NCBI GenBank assembly: GCA_001661245.1
Contig: KV454012.1
Span: 971,696 to 1,035,695, forward strand
Origin: Pachysolen tannophilus NRRL Y-2460
Lineage: Eukaryota > Ascomycota > Pichiomycetes > Alaninales > Pachysolenaceae
DNA length: 64,000 nt
Direction: 5' to 3'
The notes beneath the pieces were generated by a model that was given only the letters and a program-made list of their open reading frames with translations, made no database searches and was not told the origin of the DNA. Every line of letters starts with the position of its first letter. Within the stretch, counting starts at the first letter, position 1. A program made the position numbers and the translations under genes. This document shows positions 18,626-28,379 of the stretch, one piece after another.

Positions 18626-19691
18626 GGTTCAGCGTTGAATTACTAGAAAACTCAACTTTATCAGAAACATCACGACCACTCTCTTTTAAGAATTTCTCTG
18701 ATGGCAGATTCAATGATTGAATTTCTCTTTGAGCTCTTCCACGCCTTTGTTCTCTTAATAACTTTCTTCTTCTATAAGGATCAGAAATTGAATCACTTCC
18801 TTCAAAAGATTGCAAATTTTCAGATCTTGAATCAATATTCCTTTGTCTTCTTGCCCTATCTGCTAATTCTCTAATTTTTTGTTCTTGTTCTAATCTTTCC
18901 TTTTCTTTTAATTTCAGTTCTGCTTTTGCTCTTAATTCAATTTCTGCTCTTGCTTGTTTTTCAGCAATCTCCAATGCATCTGCTAAATTGGCAAAATTAT
19001 CATTTATTTCAACATCTTTTAAATTATTACCTCCTAAATATGACATTCTCTTATCTATTGCAATAGTATAACCTTTTTGATTTTTCCAGTTAGATATTGC
19101 TGCTGGTATATGGAAATCTTTACGATCTTGAGCTGATAATTTCTCATCTGGCTCATGTAAAATTGGTGGTGGAGGAGATGGTGGTCCTTGAGGTGTCTTT
19201 TTAACTTTAAATTTTGGAGGAAGCATTGGATCCTGCTGCTTATCAACAATTTTAATTATCCTTTGTTGTGGTGCTGTTGTCTTATTTAAAACACCACTTG
19301 GTGTATACCTAATAAAAGTCTCTCCATTTTCTGATTTTTGAGAAATACCTTCTGTCTTTGAAGAAATTATTTTATTTAATGCTTCTTGAGTCCTTCTACT
19401 ATTTTCTTCAAGATCTTCATCCCCAGGCCTTAATAAGTCTTTATCACTAAATTTACCTCTAGAAGGAATCAAATCCTTATACGAACTTTGAACAATCTGT
19501 CCCGATAAACGGCCCTGCCCCGCTATTATCAGATTATAGTCAATCACTTGCTCACTGCCATACCCATGACCATCATGACCATCATCACCATTCTCAGACA
19601 GTCTCTCAGACAGTTTCTCAGACCGTCCCAGTACCAACGCATTAGATCTATTAAATGATATATTCCTATTATTCCTATTATTCCCTGACAT
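18222..19691 (-). CDS. PRP45: Splicing factor Prp45 (SNW1/SKIP family)
   Basis: A 489-residue SNW-domain protein. The family signature is clear: RYTPSG near residue 128, a Pro-rich VKKTPQGPPSPPPPILHEP stretch, then IPAAISNWKNQKGYTIAIDKR, which contains the S-N-W triplet, and a charged region (ELRAKAELKLKEKERLEQEQKIRELADRARR). Prp45/SKIP belongs to the NineTeen-associated part of the active spliceosome and stays bound through both catalytic steps. A polyasparagine tract from an AAT/ATT repeat (about 18594-18627) sits in the C-terminal third and probably varies in length. It shares a divergent promoter of about 190 bases with NCS6. Confidence 0.95.
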
Positions 19692-19883
19692 CCTCTCAAC
19701 TCATTCAACCAATCTATCTCTTTTCCTTATTTTCCAATTTGTAATTTGATATATAAACTCATCGTTATTTAGAAAAAAGAAATATAAAAATTTTTTATTC
19801 AAAAAAAAAAAAAGAAAAAAGAAAAAAAAAAGAAATCAAATTTAAAGAAAGAAAAGTTGAAGATAATTAAAATATTGATTTTT

Positions 19884-21149
19884 ATGGAGACTGAGAGTAA
19901 GAGTAAGAGAGAGGTTCTGAGAGAGGTTCTGAGAGAGGTTATGCCGTCCAAAATATTATCTGATTCTAACTTGAAGGTTCCAGTAAAGAGGCCGCTTAAG
20001 GTTAAATCTTTATGTGAAGTTTGTCATGCTAGAAAAGCTGTTATGAGAAGGCCTAAGAATTTTAGCAGTTTGTGTAAAGAATGTTTTTATCAAGCTTTTG
20101 AAACTGAAATCCATAATACTATAGTTGGTAATAAGTTATTTTATTCTGGGGAGAGTGTTGCTATTGGTGCATCTGGTGGGAAAGATTCTACTGTTTTAGC
20201 TTATATAATGAAGATTTTAAATGAGAGGTATAATTATGGATTGAATTTAGTACTTTTAAGTATTGATGAAGGTATAAAAGGTTATAGAGATGATTCTTTA
20301 GCTACTGTTAAAAGAAACCAACAACAATATGAAATGCCTTTGGAGATTGTTTCATATAAGGATTTATATTCTTGGTCTATGGATGAGATTGTTGCATCTT
20401 CTGGGATACGATCAAGTTGTACTTATTGTGGTGTTTTAAGAAGACAAGCATTAGATAGAGGTGCTGCAAAATTAGGTATAAATCATGTTGTAACAGGTCA
20501 TAATGCTGATGATGTTGCTGAAACTGTTTTAATGAATTTACTTAGAGGTGATACTGCAAGATTAGAAAATTCCACTGCTATAATGACATCTTCTTCTGGA
20601 TCTCCAATAAAAAGATCAAAACCTTTTAAATATACTTATCAAAAGGAAATCGTACTTTATGCTCATTATAAGAAATTAGATTATTTTTCAACAGAATGTA
20701 CTTATGCTCCAGAAGCTTTTAGAGGTACTGCAAGACAATTATTGAAAAATTTAGAAGCTGTTAGACCAAGTTGTATAATAGATATTATACATAGTGGTGA
20801 AAATTTTAAATTAAAAGAAAAAAGGAAAAGAGAAACATTACAATACAAGAAAAATTGTCGAAATGTACAACAAATAAAAGAAGGTAATAATAAGAATATA
20901 GATAATCCAATAGAAGTTCGTTCTGATGGTTCAGTTTCAATTTTTAAAGGAGAGAAAAAATCACTGAATGGGTTTGTTGATGGTAATAGATGTGAAAAGT
21001 GTGGTTACTTATCTTCAAATAAAATTTGTAAAGCTTGTATATTATTGCAAGGTTTGGAACATAATAGAGCAAAAGTCTTGATAGATACAGACACAAGCGT
21101 TGATGGTGCTGCGGTACTTACTAAAACACTAGAGAAATTAACTTTTTGA
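19884..21149 (+). CDS. NCS6: Cytosolic tRNA 2-thiolation protein Ncs6/Ctu1
   Basis: A 421-residue protein that, with Ncs2, thiolates wobble uridine 34 of tRNA Lys, Glu and Gln, using sulphur from Urm1. The PP-loop SGGKDS lies in [17 protein letters not shown]-terminal zinc cysteines (LCEVC and LCKEC), the [18 protein letters not shown] motif, [14 protein letters not shown] and C-terminal CEKCGY/ICKAC pairs all match the family. The first ATG is at 19884; the next is at 19941 (MPSKILS). The stretch between them is a 12-base direct repeat giving [11 protein letters not shown], unlike the family (359 residues in S. cerevisiae), so 19941 may be the true start. An in-frame TTG further upstream is not used here. 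Confidence 0.93.
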   Translation: METESKSKREVLREVLREVMPSKILSDSNLKVPVKRPLKVKSLCEVCHARKAVMRRPKNFSSLCKECFYQAFETEIHNTIVGNKLFYSGESVAIGASGGKDSTVLAYIMKILNERYNYGLNLVLLSIDEGIKGYRDDSLATVKRNQQQYEMPLEIVSYKDLYSWSMDEIVASSGIRSSCTYCGVLRRQALDRGAAKLGINHVVTGHNADDVAETVLMNLLRGDTARLENSTAIMTSSSGSPIKRSKPFKYTYQKEIVLYAHYKKLDYFSTECTYAPEAFRGTARQLLKNLEAVRPSCIIDIIHSGENFKLKEKRKRETLQYKKNCRNVQQIKEGNNKNIDNPIEVRSDGSVSIFKGEKKSLNGFVDGNRCEKCGYLSSNKICKACILLQGLEHNRAKVLIDTDTSVDGAAVLTKTLEKLTF

Positions 21150-21311
21150 AAATTTATTGATCATATATATATAGATTTACAAAAATATTTAATAGATTCT
21201 TGATTTATTATGTAAAAAGACAAAAAAAAAAAAAGAAAAAAACAAACATAATATACATATATTAAAAACCAATTTCAATAAATTATAAGATATATACATT
21301 TTACTTCAAAA

Positions 21312-24300
21312 TCAAACAAAATAGCTTTTCCACAAGACTCCTTCAAGGTCTTGTAATTCTTCTTCAGTGAAAAATTTACTGTCAATGTGCCAAGTATCTT
21401 TTCTATTTTTCTTGAAATCACTTAATGTATTCTTAGCTGATTTTCCAACAATTCCAGAAAGGTTAGAAGACTTATTAGCCAAAGTTGTTAATATACTTGG
21501 TAACCATTTAGGGATTGGAGAAACATAAGGGAATGCTTTTACTAATGCACCTAAACCTAAAGTAGCACCATGTAGTTTTATTGAAATTTCATTATTGTTT
21601 TCATTTTTATTCAATGTCTTTCTATATTTGTTTAAAATTTTGGTAAAACGATTAATACAATACTCAATTCTTTCATCGATTTGGTCCTCAGGTGTTATAT
21701 GAATAATACCTGTGAATGTATTTGCCGCACTCTCTCTAACTTCCAATGTTTCGTTAAATAATAATTTGTAAATAAATTCAAAAATCAAAGAGTGTTGATC
21801 TTTGGTTAATGATAAATATTTTTTAATATAAAAAACTTGAGCAAATGTCAATACTAAAATGGTACTATGCCAAGTAGCTGTAGAAGAATTAAAACCCACA
21901 ATAAGATTAATAATTTCTTGATTTTGGTCTATCCTATAAGGAATCTGAGCAATTAATACAAAAACGCTCAGAGGACTAATATTTGCTAATTTACAAACAT
22001 CCCTCATTTGTCCTAGTTTTAAAAGAAATGGGAAAATATAATCTTTCATATAAGGTACCAAACTAACTGAGGATGAAGAAACCATTATATGTTTCAAAAA
22101 ATATAAAATTGTTCTTGACTTGTTGAAATAACTTGATTTAATAATTTCTTGAACACTCAAATTTTCAATATCAATCCTTAATTTCTCGATTTCCACAAAA
22201 GTTGTAATAAGTTTCTCCTCAATGTAGCCATCAATTTTAAAAGGTAACATTCCTAACGACAATTTTTGTTCATTATTTGTTTCAAAATAACTTTCACTAT
22301 CAGGAAATGGATCAATTAAGTTAACTATAAAGAGAACACATATTAGTGTACCAATCTGCTCCCGGACATATCTATAAGGATGATCCAAATTACTGAAACA
22401 TTCTTCAATGGCACGTTTTCTCTCTGGAAATCTCCAAGAGGTAACAGTTGCAAATGATTTAACAAAAGATAATTTAGTCGCTTCTTTGAAGGCTGAATCA
22501 GTATCACGGTTGATCTTAAAATCAAGTAACACCTTAATGACGTTTGGAAATCTGCGAACATCTACATGACTTGGAAGCCACCAAGAAAAAATTATCCAAA
22601 CTCCAGAATTGTCTGGAGACAAATCTTTTGAGAAGATGTTCGATAGTTTCTCGGCAAGAAAATTATCTCTTAATAATTTAAGATCCTCTGTCAATGAACG
22701 AGAAGCTATCAATAATCCACAAAATAGTTCACATACTATAATCTGGTTGCCTTTTTCATCTTTGATATACAATTCATCTATAATCTCAAGAATTTCTTCA
22801 AATTTCAAGTTGTTGATATACCCATTAGCCATTAAACGAATTATGCCTGCAATCAAAAAGACATCCGTGGAATGAAAGCTTCCATCTGACTCATTATCTT
22901 GAATTAATAGATTTAGAGTACTTTTAATCCAATCTTTAGTAACTAAATCTCCGAATTTTTTCAATACATCAACTTCTTTATCATGAAGATTCAAATCAAT
23001 AAATGCTTCGTTTTTAATAACATTAATACCATCTCCCCAAAACAACCAGCTAAAATTACTTTTGTTGTCTATAAAATAATGCGGACTATCAAAATTTGAC
23101 ATTTCTCGATAAAATTCTTCTTTATAATTGACAATAGCACCATTAGGACGTGTATTGATCATTAGAGTCTCATTTGGAACATAATCTAAAACATAAAACC
23201 TTTCGAAATCATAATTGTAACTACTCAACAGAGAAAATTTATTATAAACTTTAGTTATACCCTTGAAGCATAATCTTGCAATGGCAGGATGCGAACTTTT
23301 CGATAATTCATGAAACTTAACTAAAACTTCAGGGTTTGTTTGAACTTCAATATCGGTTTCAATGTTAACAAGAAATATCAAATTGTATAAATTAATTTTC
23401 CAAAACTGAGTATTATTTGTATTCTCCAATAATTGCAGAACAATTTTCTGAATCTGCTTCAGAAAAAGTTCTCGCTTTTGATCCTTTGCTAGCTTAACTG
23501 CTCTAACTTCTAAATCAATATACGAATCAGGAGGTTTAATTGAATTAACAGCATTGTGATCTATGACACAAACCGAGCTTGGAAGTTTGAATCCTTCAGC
23601 AATGCTTTTATAAGTAACACAAGCTAATTCGGATGTGATAACATCATCCAGCTTCATACAAGAAAGCAAAAGCAAAATTAATTCAGGGGTATGAATGAAA
23701 TCAGACATTATTTTGTTTTTGATTCTTCTTAGTTGTAATAATCTCAATGTGCTTTGAATAACTTTGTAATCTTCTTTAGCAATGGCATCCCTTAAAATTT
23801 GAAAAATTTGCTTAATAATAAGAGCATAAGTACCCAATAAAGATTTAAGAGATGAAAATAATGTTATAGAAGCAGGTTTAGCAATATCTGAATAGGCAGA
23901 AGCTGAAAGCTTAACCACATCTTTCAAAAGAATTCTATCTAAGTCAGATGTGAATCTGCTGCTAACAAATAAACCTACTCTTTGATTATGGTATTTTTCT
24001 AACCTCGCACCAAACGCCAATCTGGTAAAAGGTTTAGTTACCTTTTTAATACATTGAACTGACTCAATAAAATCGTATTTTATGGAGCTGTAGTTATTGT
24101 ATCCCATAACTAAATCAGCACCAGCATCCGTTATCCAAATTCTGATTGTGTGCAATAAGATTTTAAAAAGTTTAGTATTATTTGGATGATTGACATTCAA
24201 AAACTCAAATACTTCATGTAGTTTGTTTCCAATTTCATTTCTTAACTCATGTAGCTTAACGTACTGTAAATTTTGTATTCTTGTGCTATTTTCATCTCCA

Positions 24301-27300
24301 AAAAAATAATGGCAAGTGTAAAGTTTTTGCTCCCTAAATGTCAAAGAAGGATTTAATGCAGAATTATCAGAGTTGGAGGGGTGTGAAACTGATGGAGTCA
24401 CTCTCCCTGATATAGGTGCTTCATCAATATTGTTGGTCTGATCATAATCCACCAATTCGTCATCTAACTTATTAGGATCAACAATTTCGTCCTCTTCTTT
24501 CCGAATATCCTTTGATACCCCATCAAGAGATTCTTCACTATTTTCCTTCTGATTTTGTTTGGATGAGATCAATGGTGACTTTGGATTCTGGAAATCTCCA
24601 ATAACACTATATGATTCGGTTTTAGTTAGCTTTGGTGAGTCGTTTTTAGCTGCTAATTTTCTGATGTTTTTCAAAACCATCAATCTTTGTTCTAAAGATT
24701 GAAATTTAGCACCATCTTGTTCACGCAAAATTTCCCTACTAGATGGGTATAATAGACTTGATATTCCTGCTATCCCATGAGCTAAATACAATAAGTGTAA
24801 ATTGAATTTATCGGTATATTCTAAAGCTTTTGAAGTCTCTTGGATGTCTTTGATTGATATTGACATTGATTGTTGAATGTTCTCCATTACTGTTTTTACG
24901 TGCAACTCAAAACAGCTGATAGCAAAATCGACTTCAGATGGAGTTGGAATATGCCAATGAAATTTCAAATTTTCTCTGTTAAATCTTTCTTTGCTGAACT
25001 GAAATCCACCCCAAAATTTTTCTGTAACTTTACCATCATTTTTTAAAAGAGCTTCTTCTGAAATTAACCTATTTTCTTTCAAATTTATGCACGTTAAAGT
25101 GTTCAACATTTGATATAAAAGTATTGGAGAAATCAATGAAACAGGTCCTCTAACCTTCTGCATAACATAAATGGATAATTCTGTTAAATCCGTTCTGTGT
25201 TGTAATAATTCTTCCCCTGCAAAACTGACTGCACCCGATAAGATAACAATATTCCAAAGTAATGGCTGATCACGCGGCAAGATATCATCGCCCCCTCTTA
25301 TGGATCCTGCACCATTTTCATCGATTTCTTCCCTAATTTTAGGAATCAAAAGTTTGATAAATTTGGAAAATTGGGTTTTAGGATCTCTTTTGACAATAGA
25401 TGCAACTATAGATGCCACGGCATCTGAAACTGTATAATGAACATTATTGGCAACATAATCATAAAATTCATTAGAAAAAGTTTCATAACAATCATCAGAA
25501 AGTGACTCCATCAAAATTTGAACGGTGCCAGGTAGGGCCTCAATAATTTTTGATTCAACCCCGGAATTTTTACGAGGGTCTGGTAAGTTTCCCAATAAAT
25601 CAAAAACCTTAGAACAAAAACTTTTTATAAAATCTTTAAATGAAGATGACGCCGAATACAAGGCCTGTTGTTCCAATTCCGGATCGTAAGGGAACTCTTC
25701 AGTATCAAAGCCTTTTGTATCAGAAACATCATTGTTACTTTTGTAAAATTTTTGCTCTAGAAAGTCCAAGTGCTGCTGTGTAAAATTCATGGCAAATATA
25801 CCTCCATCGCCTGAATCATCACTCATGTCGGCAAACGGAATAAAACTGCCGACTGAACCTATTAAATATAGAGTTTGCAATGTCTTTATTAGATCATTTG
25901 AATCAATACCTGGTAAAGCCAAGGACAATATCCTAACAACATGAACACGATAAACAGGTAATTCAACCATATAACGAGATAAAACAGATAATTCTTTTAA
26001 TACAACTTTTAGTCTATGGTTTAGCATTACGTTATCTAAAGAAGAATAGCAGTCAATTAGCACCTTGTCCAATACCAACTTGGGTGCGGAATAGCATAAT
26101 AGATTCAAGGCTTCAATGTAATTATTAGATATAGAATCTTTTTTCGAGTGAATACCAACTTGAATAACCGGAATAAAAATATCCACCATTTTGGAAGTAA
26201 TTTTATTGTTTAACTTAAAATCGTCATTCAAATTCGACAATGCGTTTTTATGTGTTATTCTTCCTTCACGAGGTCTTTCCATTTGAAGCCTTTTATGATA
26301 TTGGGAAACAATCAATTGAATTAACTTTGAAATAGGAGAGGACCAGCTACCAGCATTGGAAGGATGAACATATGTCTTGATTGCATTAATTAACGTTGAT
26401 AATGTTTCAAGGACACCATTCTCTACAAATGCTCGATCTCCAATCATTGAAAAAACTATCAAATTTGCAAAAGCTTGATAATACGTAGAAGAACGATTAG
26501 ATGATTTCAAAGTCATGATATTCAAAGATTTAGATAAATTTTCCATTAAAGTTTTAAACTGAGCTTCTGTGAATATACCAAACGTACCAAATTCAAACTT
26601 TTTGTGATTATCAGGGTTAGAAGCATATTCAACTAAGGAATACTCTGCAATTCTAGATATTAATACAACTATGTGCATATCTATATTTTCCAATCTAGCA
26701 ACAGTAGACCAAATATGAAATAAACTTGGAATGTAGTATCTCACATCATTTTTGTCAAAGTGTACAATTTTGTTGTCATCAATTACAAAAGATTTAAAGC
26801 TCATTGGAACTAATGCATAAAATGCACTCATCGTCATACTTCCTGTTGTTGTTGAAAATTTCGAAAATACTTTTGATGCTATGGTGGAAACAGCATCTTT
26901 ATCAAAAAAAAAATTTGCATGGAAACTTAATTGAATTAATTTTCTAAAATGTTCTTTATCATAGAAATCATAATAGTAATCTGGATGTGGGAAATTAGAA
27001 ATTAGCTCATCATACATGGGTTTCCAATCTAGTACCAACCCAAGCTCTTTTAAAATTTCTCTATCCTTTGTTAATAGTTGAAAGACTTCAATATACAAAT
27101 CAAGATTCAAAAATTGTCCCTTTGACAAGCAAACTGCGTAATAAACTTTTGCTAAAGATGCCCTAAGCTTGAAAGGGATATCATATTTCATTTTGATCAA
27201 TGTTTTCAATTCGATTGTCCAACTTCTGGTATTAATAATAGCTGCAGATTTTGGAGATAATTTTGTCACAGGTGTAGACCTTCCTTTATTTTCACCTTCA

Positions 27301-27941
27301 TTTTCGTTATCATCATTTCCCTCGCTTTCATCACCAGAATCATCTTCTATATCATCTATTGTTTCTTCAGCATTAAAATTGCTATCAAACAAATCAGTTT
27401 CTAATGCAAGATCAATATCACTAATTAAATTGTTTTTCAAAGATGCTAAATCTTTAGCACTAATCGAAATAGCACCCAGCAAATCTAATGAATTTATAGC
27501 TATATAGAGATGTGAAACAATATGCGAAAGGTATCTTGCCTTATCCTTTACAGTTTCAATATTATATGGTAAAAGACTTGGTAAATCGGGCTCATCACTT
27601 GGGTCTTTGGAGTAAAAATCACAAGATTGATCCAACTGCAATTGTGAAGCCTCTTGGTTATCCTCAGGAAAATCCAATTTATAATGATGAATCCTAGATG
27701 ACTCAATCGAAAGAAAAGTCGATTGATACCTCACATCACCGCCCAGCGATGGTGTTATTGATCTGTTATTAAACTGTTGACTAGGAAGAAAAGAATCATC
27801 AGCATTGGGATTTTCACTAATAAACGCTGACGAACTCCTTGCTAAAGGTGAATTGTACCTTGGATGAACACTCAATGACTTCCCCAAGTCTTTATTAGGT
27901 AGCCTCTTTAACGGAATTGGCTGTTTTATTCGATGATCCAT
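21312..27941 (-). CDS. BLM10: Proteasome activator Blm10/PA200
   Basis: A 2209-residue HEAT-repeat-like protein matching Blm10 in length (2143 in S. cerevisiae) and in its closing block (KDTWHIDSKFFTEEELQDLEGVLWKSYFV). Blm10 forms a dome over the end of the 20S proteasome, opens its gate and helps late assembly. An acidic low-complexity segment lies near residues 200-225 (DIEDDSGDESEGNDDNENEGENKG). The last three residues are Y-F-V. The usual Blm10/PA200 end is Y-Y-A, whose penultimate Tyr forms the HbYX gate-opening motif; here that Tyr is Phe. The ATG at 27941 is the first in frame; a GTG nine codons upstream is not a likely start. The identity call rests on overall similarity from memory and on size. 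Confidence 0.92.
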   Translation of the reverse strand: MDHRIKQPIPLKRLPNKDLGKSLSVHPRYNSPLARSSSAFISENPNADDSFLPSQQFNNRSITPSLGGDVRYQSTFLSIESSRIHHYKLDFPEDNQEASQLQLDQSCDFYSKDPSDEPDLPSLLPYNIETVKDKARYLSHIVSHLYIAINSLDLLGAISISAKDLASLKNNLISDIDLALETDLFDSNFNAEETIDDIEDDSGDESEGNDDNENEGENKGRSTPVTKLSPKSAAIINTRSWTIELKTLIKMKYDIPFKLRASLAKVYYAVCLSKGQFLNLDLYIEVFQLLTKDREILKELGLVLDWKPMYDELISNFPHPDYYYDFYDKEHFRKLIQLSFHANFFFDKDAVSTIASKVFSKFSTTTGSMTMSAFYALVPMSFKSFVIDDNKIVHFDKNDVRYYIPSLFHIWSTVARLENIDMHIVVLISRIAEYSLVEYASNPDNHKKFEFGTFGIFTEAQFKTLMENLSKSLNIMTLKSSNRSSTYYQAFANLIVFSMIGDRAFVENGVLETLSTLINAIKTYVHPSNAGSWSSPISKLIQLIVSQYHKRLQMERPREGRITHKNALSNLNDDFKLNNKITSKMVDIFIPVIQVGIHSKKDSISNNYIEALNLLCYSAPKLVLDKVLIDCYSSLDNVMLNHRLKVVLKELSVLSRYMVELPVYRVHVVRILSLALPGIDSNDLIKTLQTLYLIGSVGSFIPFADMSDDSGDGGIFAMNFTQQHLDFLEQKFYKSNNDVSDTKGFDTEEFPYDPELEQQALYSASSSFKDFIKSFCSKVFDLLGNLPDPRKNSGVESKIIEALPGTVQILMESLSDDCYETFSNEFYDYVANNVHYTVSDAVASIVASIVKRDPKTQFSKFIKLLIPKIREEIDENGAGSIRGGDDILPRDQPLLWNIVILSGAVSFAGEELLQHRTDLTELSIYVMQKVRGPVSLISPILLYQMLNTLTCINLKENRLISEEALLKNDGKVTEKFWGGFQFSKERFNRENLKFHWHIPTPSEVDFAISCFELHVKTVMENIQQSMSISIKDIQETSKALEYTDKFNLHLLYLAHGIAGISSLLYPSSREILREQDGAKFQSLEQRLMVLKNIRKLAAKNDSPKLTKTESYSVIGDFQNPKSPLISSKQNQKENSEESLDGVSKDIRKEEDEIVDPNKLDDELVDYDQTNNIDEAPISGRVTPSVSHPSNSDNSALNPSLTFREQKLYTCHYFFGDENSTRIQNLQYVKLHELRNEIGNKLHEVFEFLNVNHPNNTKLFKILLHTIRIWITDAGADLVMGYNNYSSIKYDFIESVQCIKKVTKPFTRLAFGARLEKYHNQRVGLFVSSRFTSDLDRILLKDVVKLSASAYSDIAKPASITLFSSLKSLLGTYALIIKQIFQILRDAIAKEDYKVIQSTLRLLQLRRIKNKIMSDFIHTPELILLLLSCMKLDDVITSELACVTYKSIAEGFKLPSSVCVIDHNAVNSIKPPDSYIDLEVRAVKLAKDQKRELFLKQIQKIVLQLLENTNNTQFWKINLYNLIFLVNIETDIEVQTNPEVLVKFHELSKSSHPAIARLCFKGITKVYNKFSLLSSYNYDFERFYVLDYVPNETLMINTRPNGAIVNYKEEFYREMSNFDSPHYFIDNKSNFSWLFWGDGINVIKNEAFIDLNLHDKEVDVLKKFGDLVTKDWIKSTLNLLIQDNESDGSFHSTDVFLIAGIIRLMANGYINNLKFEEILEIIDELYIKDEKGNQIIVCELFCGLLIASRSLTEDLKLLRDNFLAEKLSNIFSKDLSPDNSGVWIIFSWWLPSHVDVRRFPNVIKVLLDFKINRDTDSAFKEATKLSFVKSFATVTSWRFPERKRAIEECFSNLDHPYRYVREQIGTLICVLFIVNLIDPFPDSESYFETNNEQKLSLGMLPFKIDGYIEEKLITTFVEIEKLRIDIENLSVQEIIKSSYFNKSRTILYFLKHIMVSSSSVSLVPYMKDYIFPFLLKLGQMRDVCKLANISPLSVFVLIAQIPYRIDQNQEIINLIVGFNSSTATWHSTILVLTFAQVFYIKKYLSLTKDQHSLIFEFIYKLLFNETLEVRESAANTFTGIIHITPEDQIDERIEYCINRFTKILNKYRKTLNKNENNNEISIKLHGATLGLGALVKAFPYVSPIPKWLPSILTTLANKSSNLSGIVGKSAKNTLSDFKKNRKDTWHIDSKFFTEEELQDLEGVLWKSYFV

Positions 27942-28379
27942 CTCGCAATCGAATTTTGCCTCCTTCACTTTTAACCGCTACCAATTACAAAATTATCAAC
28001 GTTAACAACTCTTTTTTTTTCTTTTCTTTTCTTTTTTACCAAAAGATAACACTGATACCAATAATTGCTATGATATAACCTTCTAATAGAATCCAAGATA
28101 TCCTCAGTCTTTAGAACCAATTAATAAATAATAAATATGGAGTCGTTCTCTAACGTTTCCAATAATTTGATAATTGTATTAAAAATAAAAGAATATGTTT
28201 AAAAATGAGGTTCTTGTTAGGCGGACATACGCCACTACTTTTCAATTTGTAATCTACAAGAGGCAATCATCAACCAGTTAGATGAGTTAAATGAGTTAGA
28301 CGACTACTTATAGAGGGTAAATATCTGATAAGATAAATTGTATTATGTAATTTTAGTTGAAAGCTAATTCAAGTATGTT
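27942..28379. promoter_or_regulatory. BLM10 promoter / KRE5 3' flank
   Basis: No gene. It contains a small inverted repeat GGCG-N6-CGCC at 28220-28233 and a GAGTTA-type short repeat near 28283-28302. I looked for the Rpn4 proteasome element and saw no convincing copy. Confidence 0.45.

Noticed and set aside
28220-28270. Rpn4/PACE proteasome element in the BLM10 promoter
   Set aside because: Only partial matches (CGCCAC, GAGGCAA) are present; neither fits the published consensus well enough to claim.
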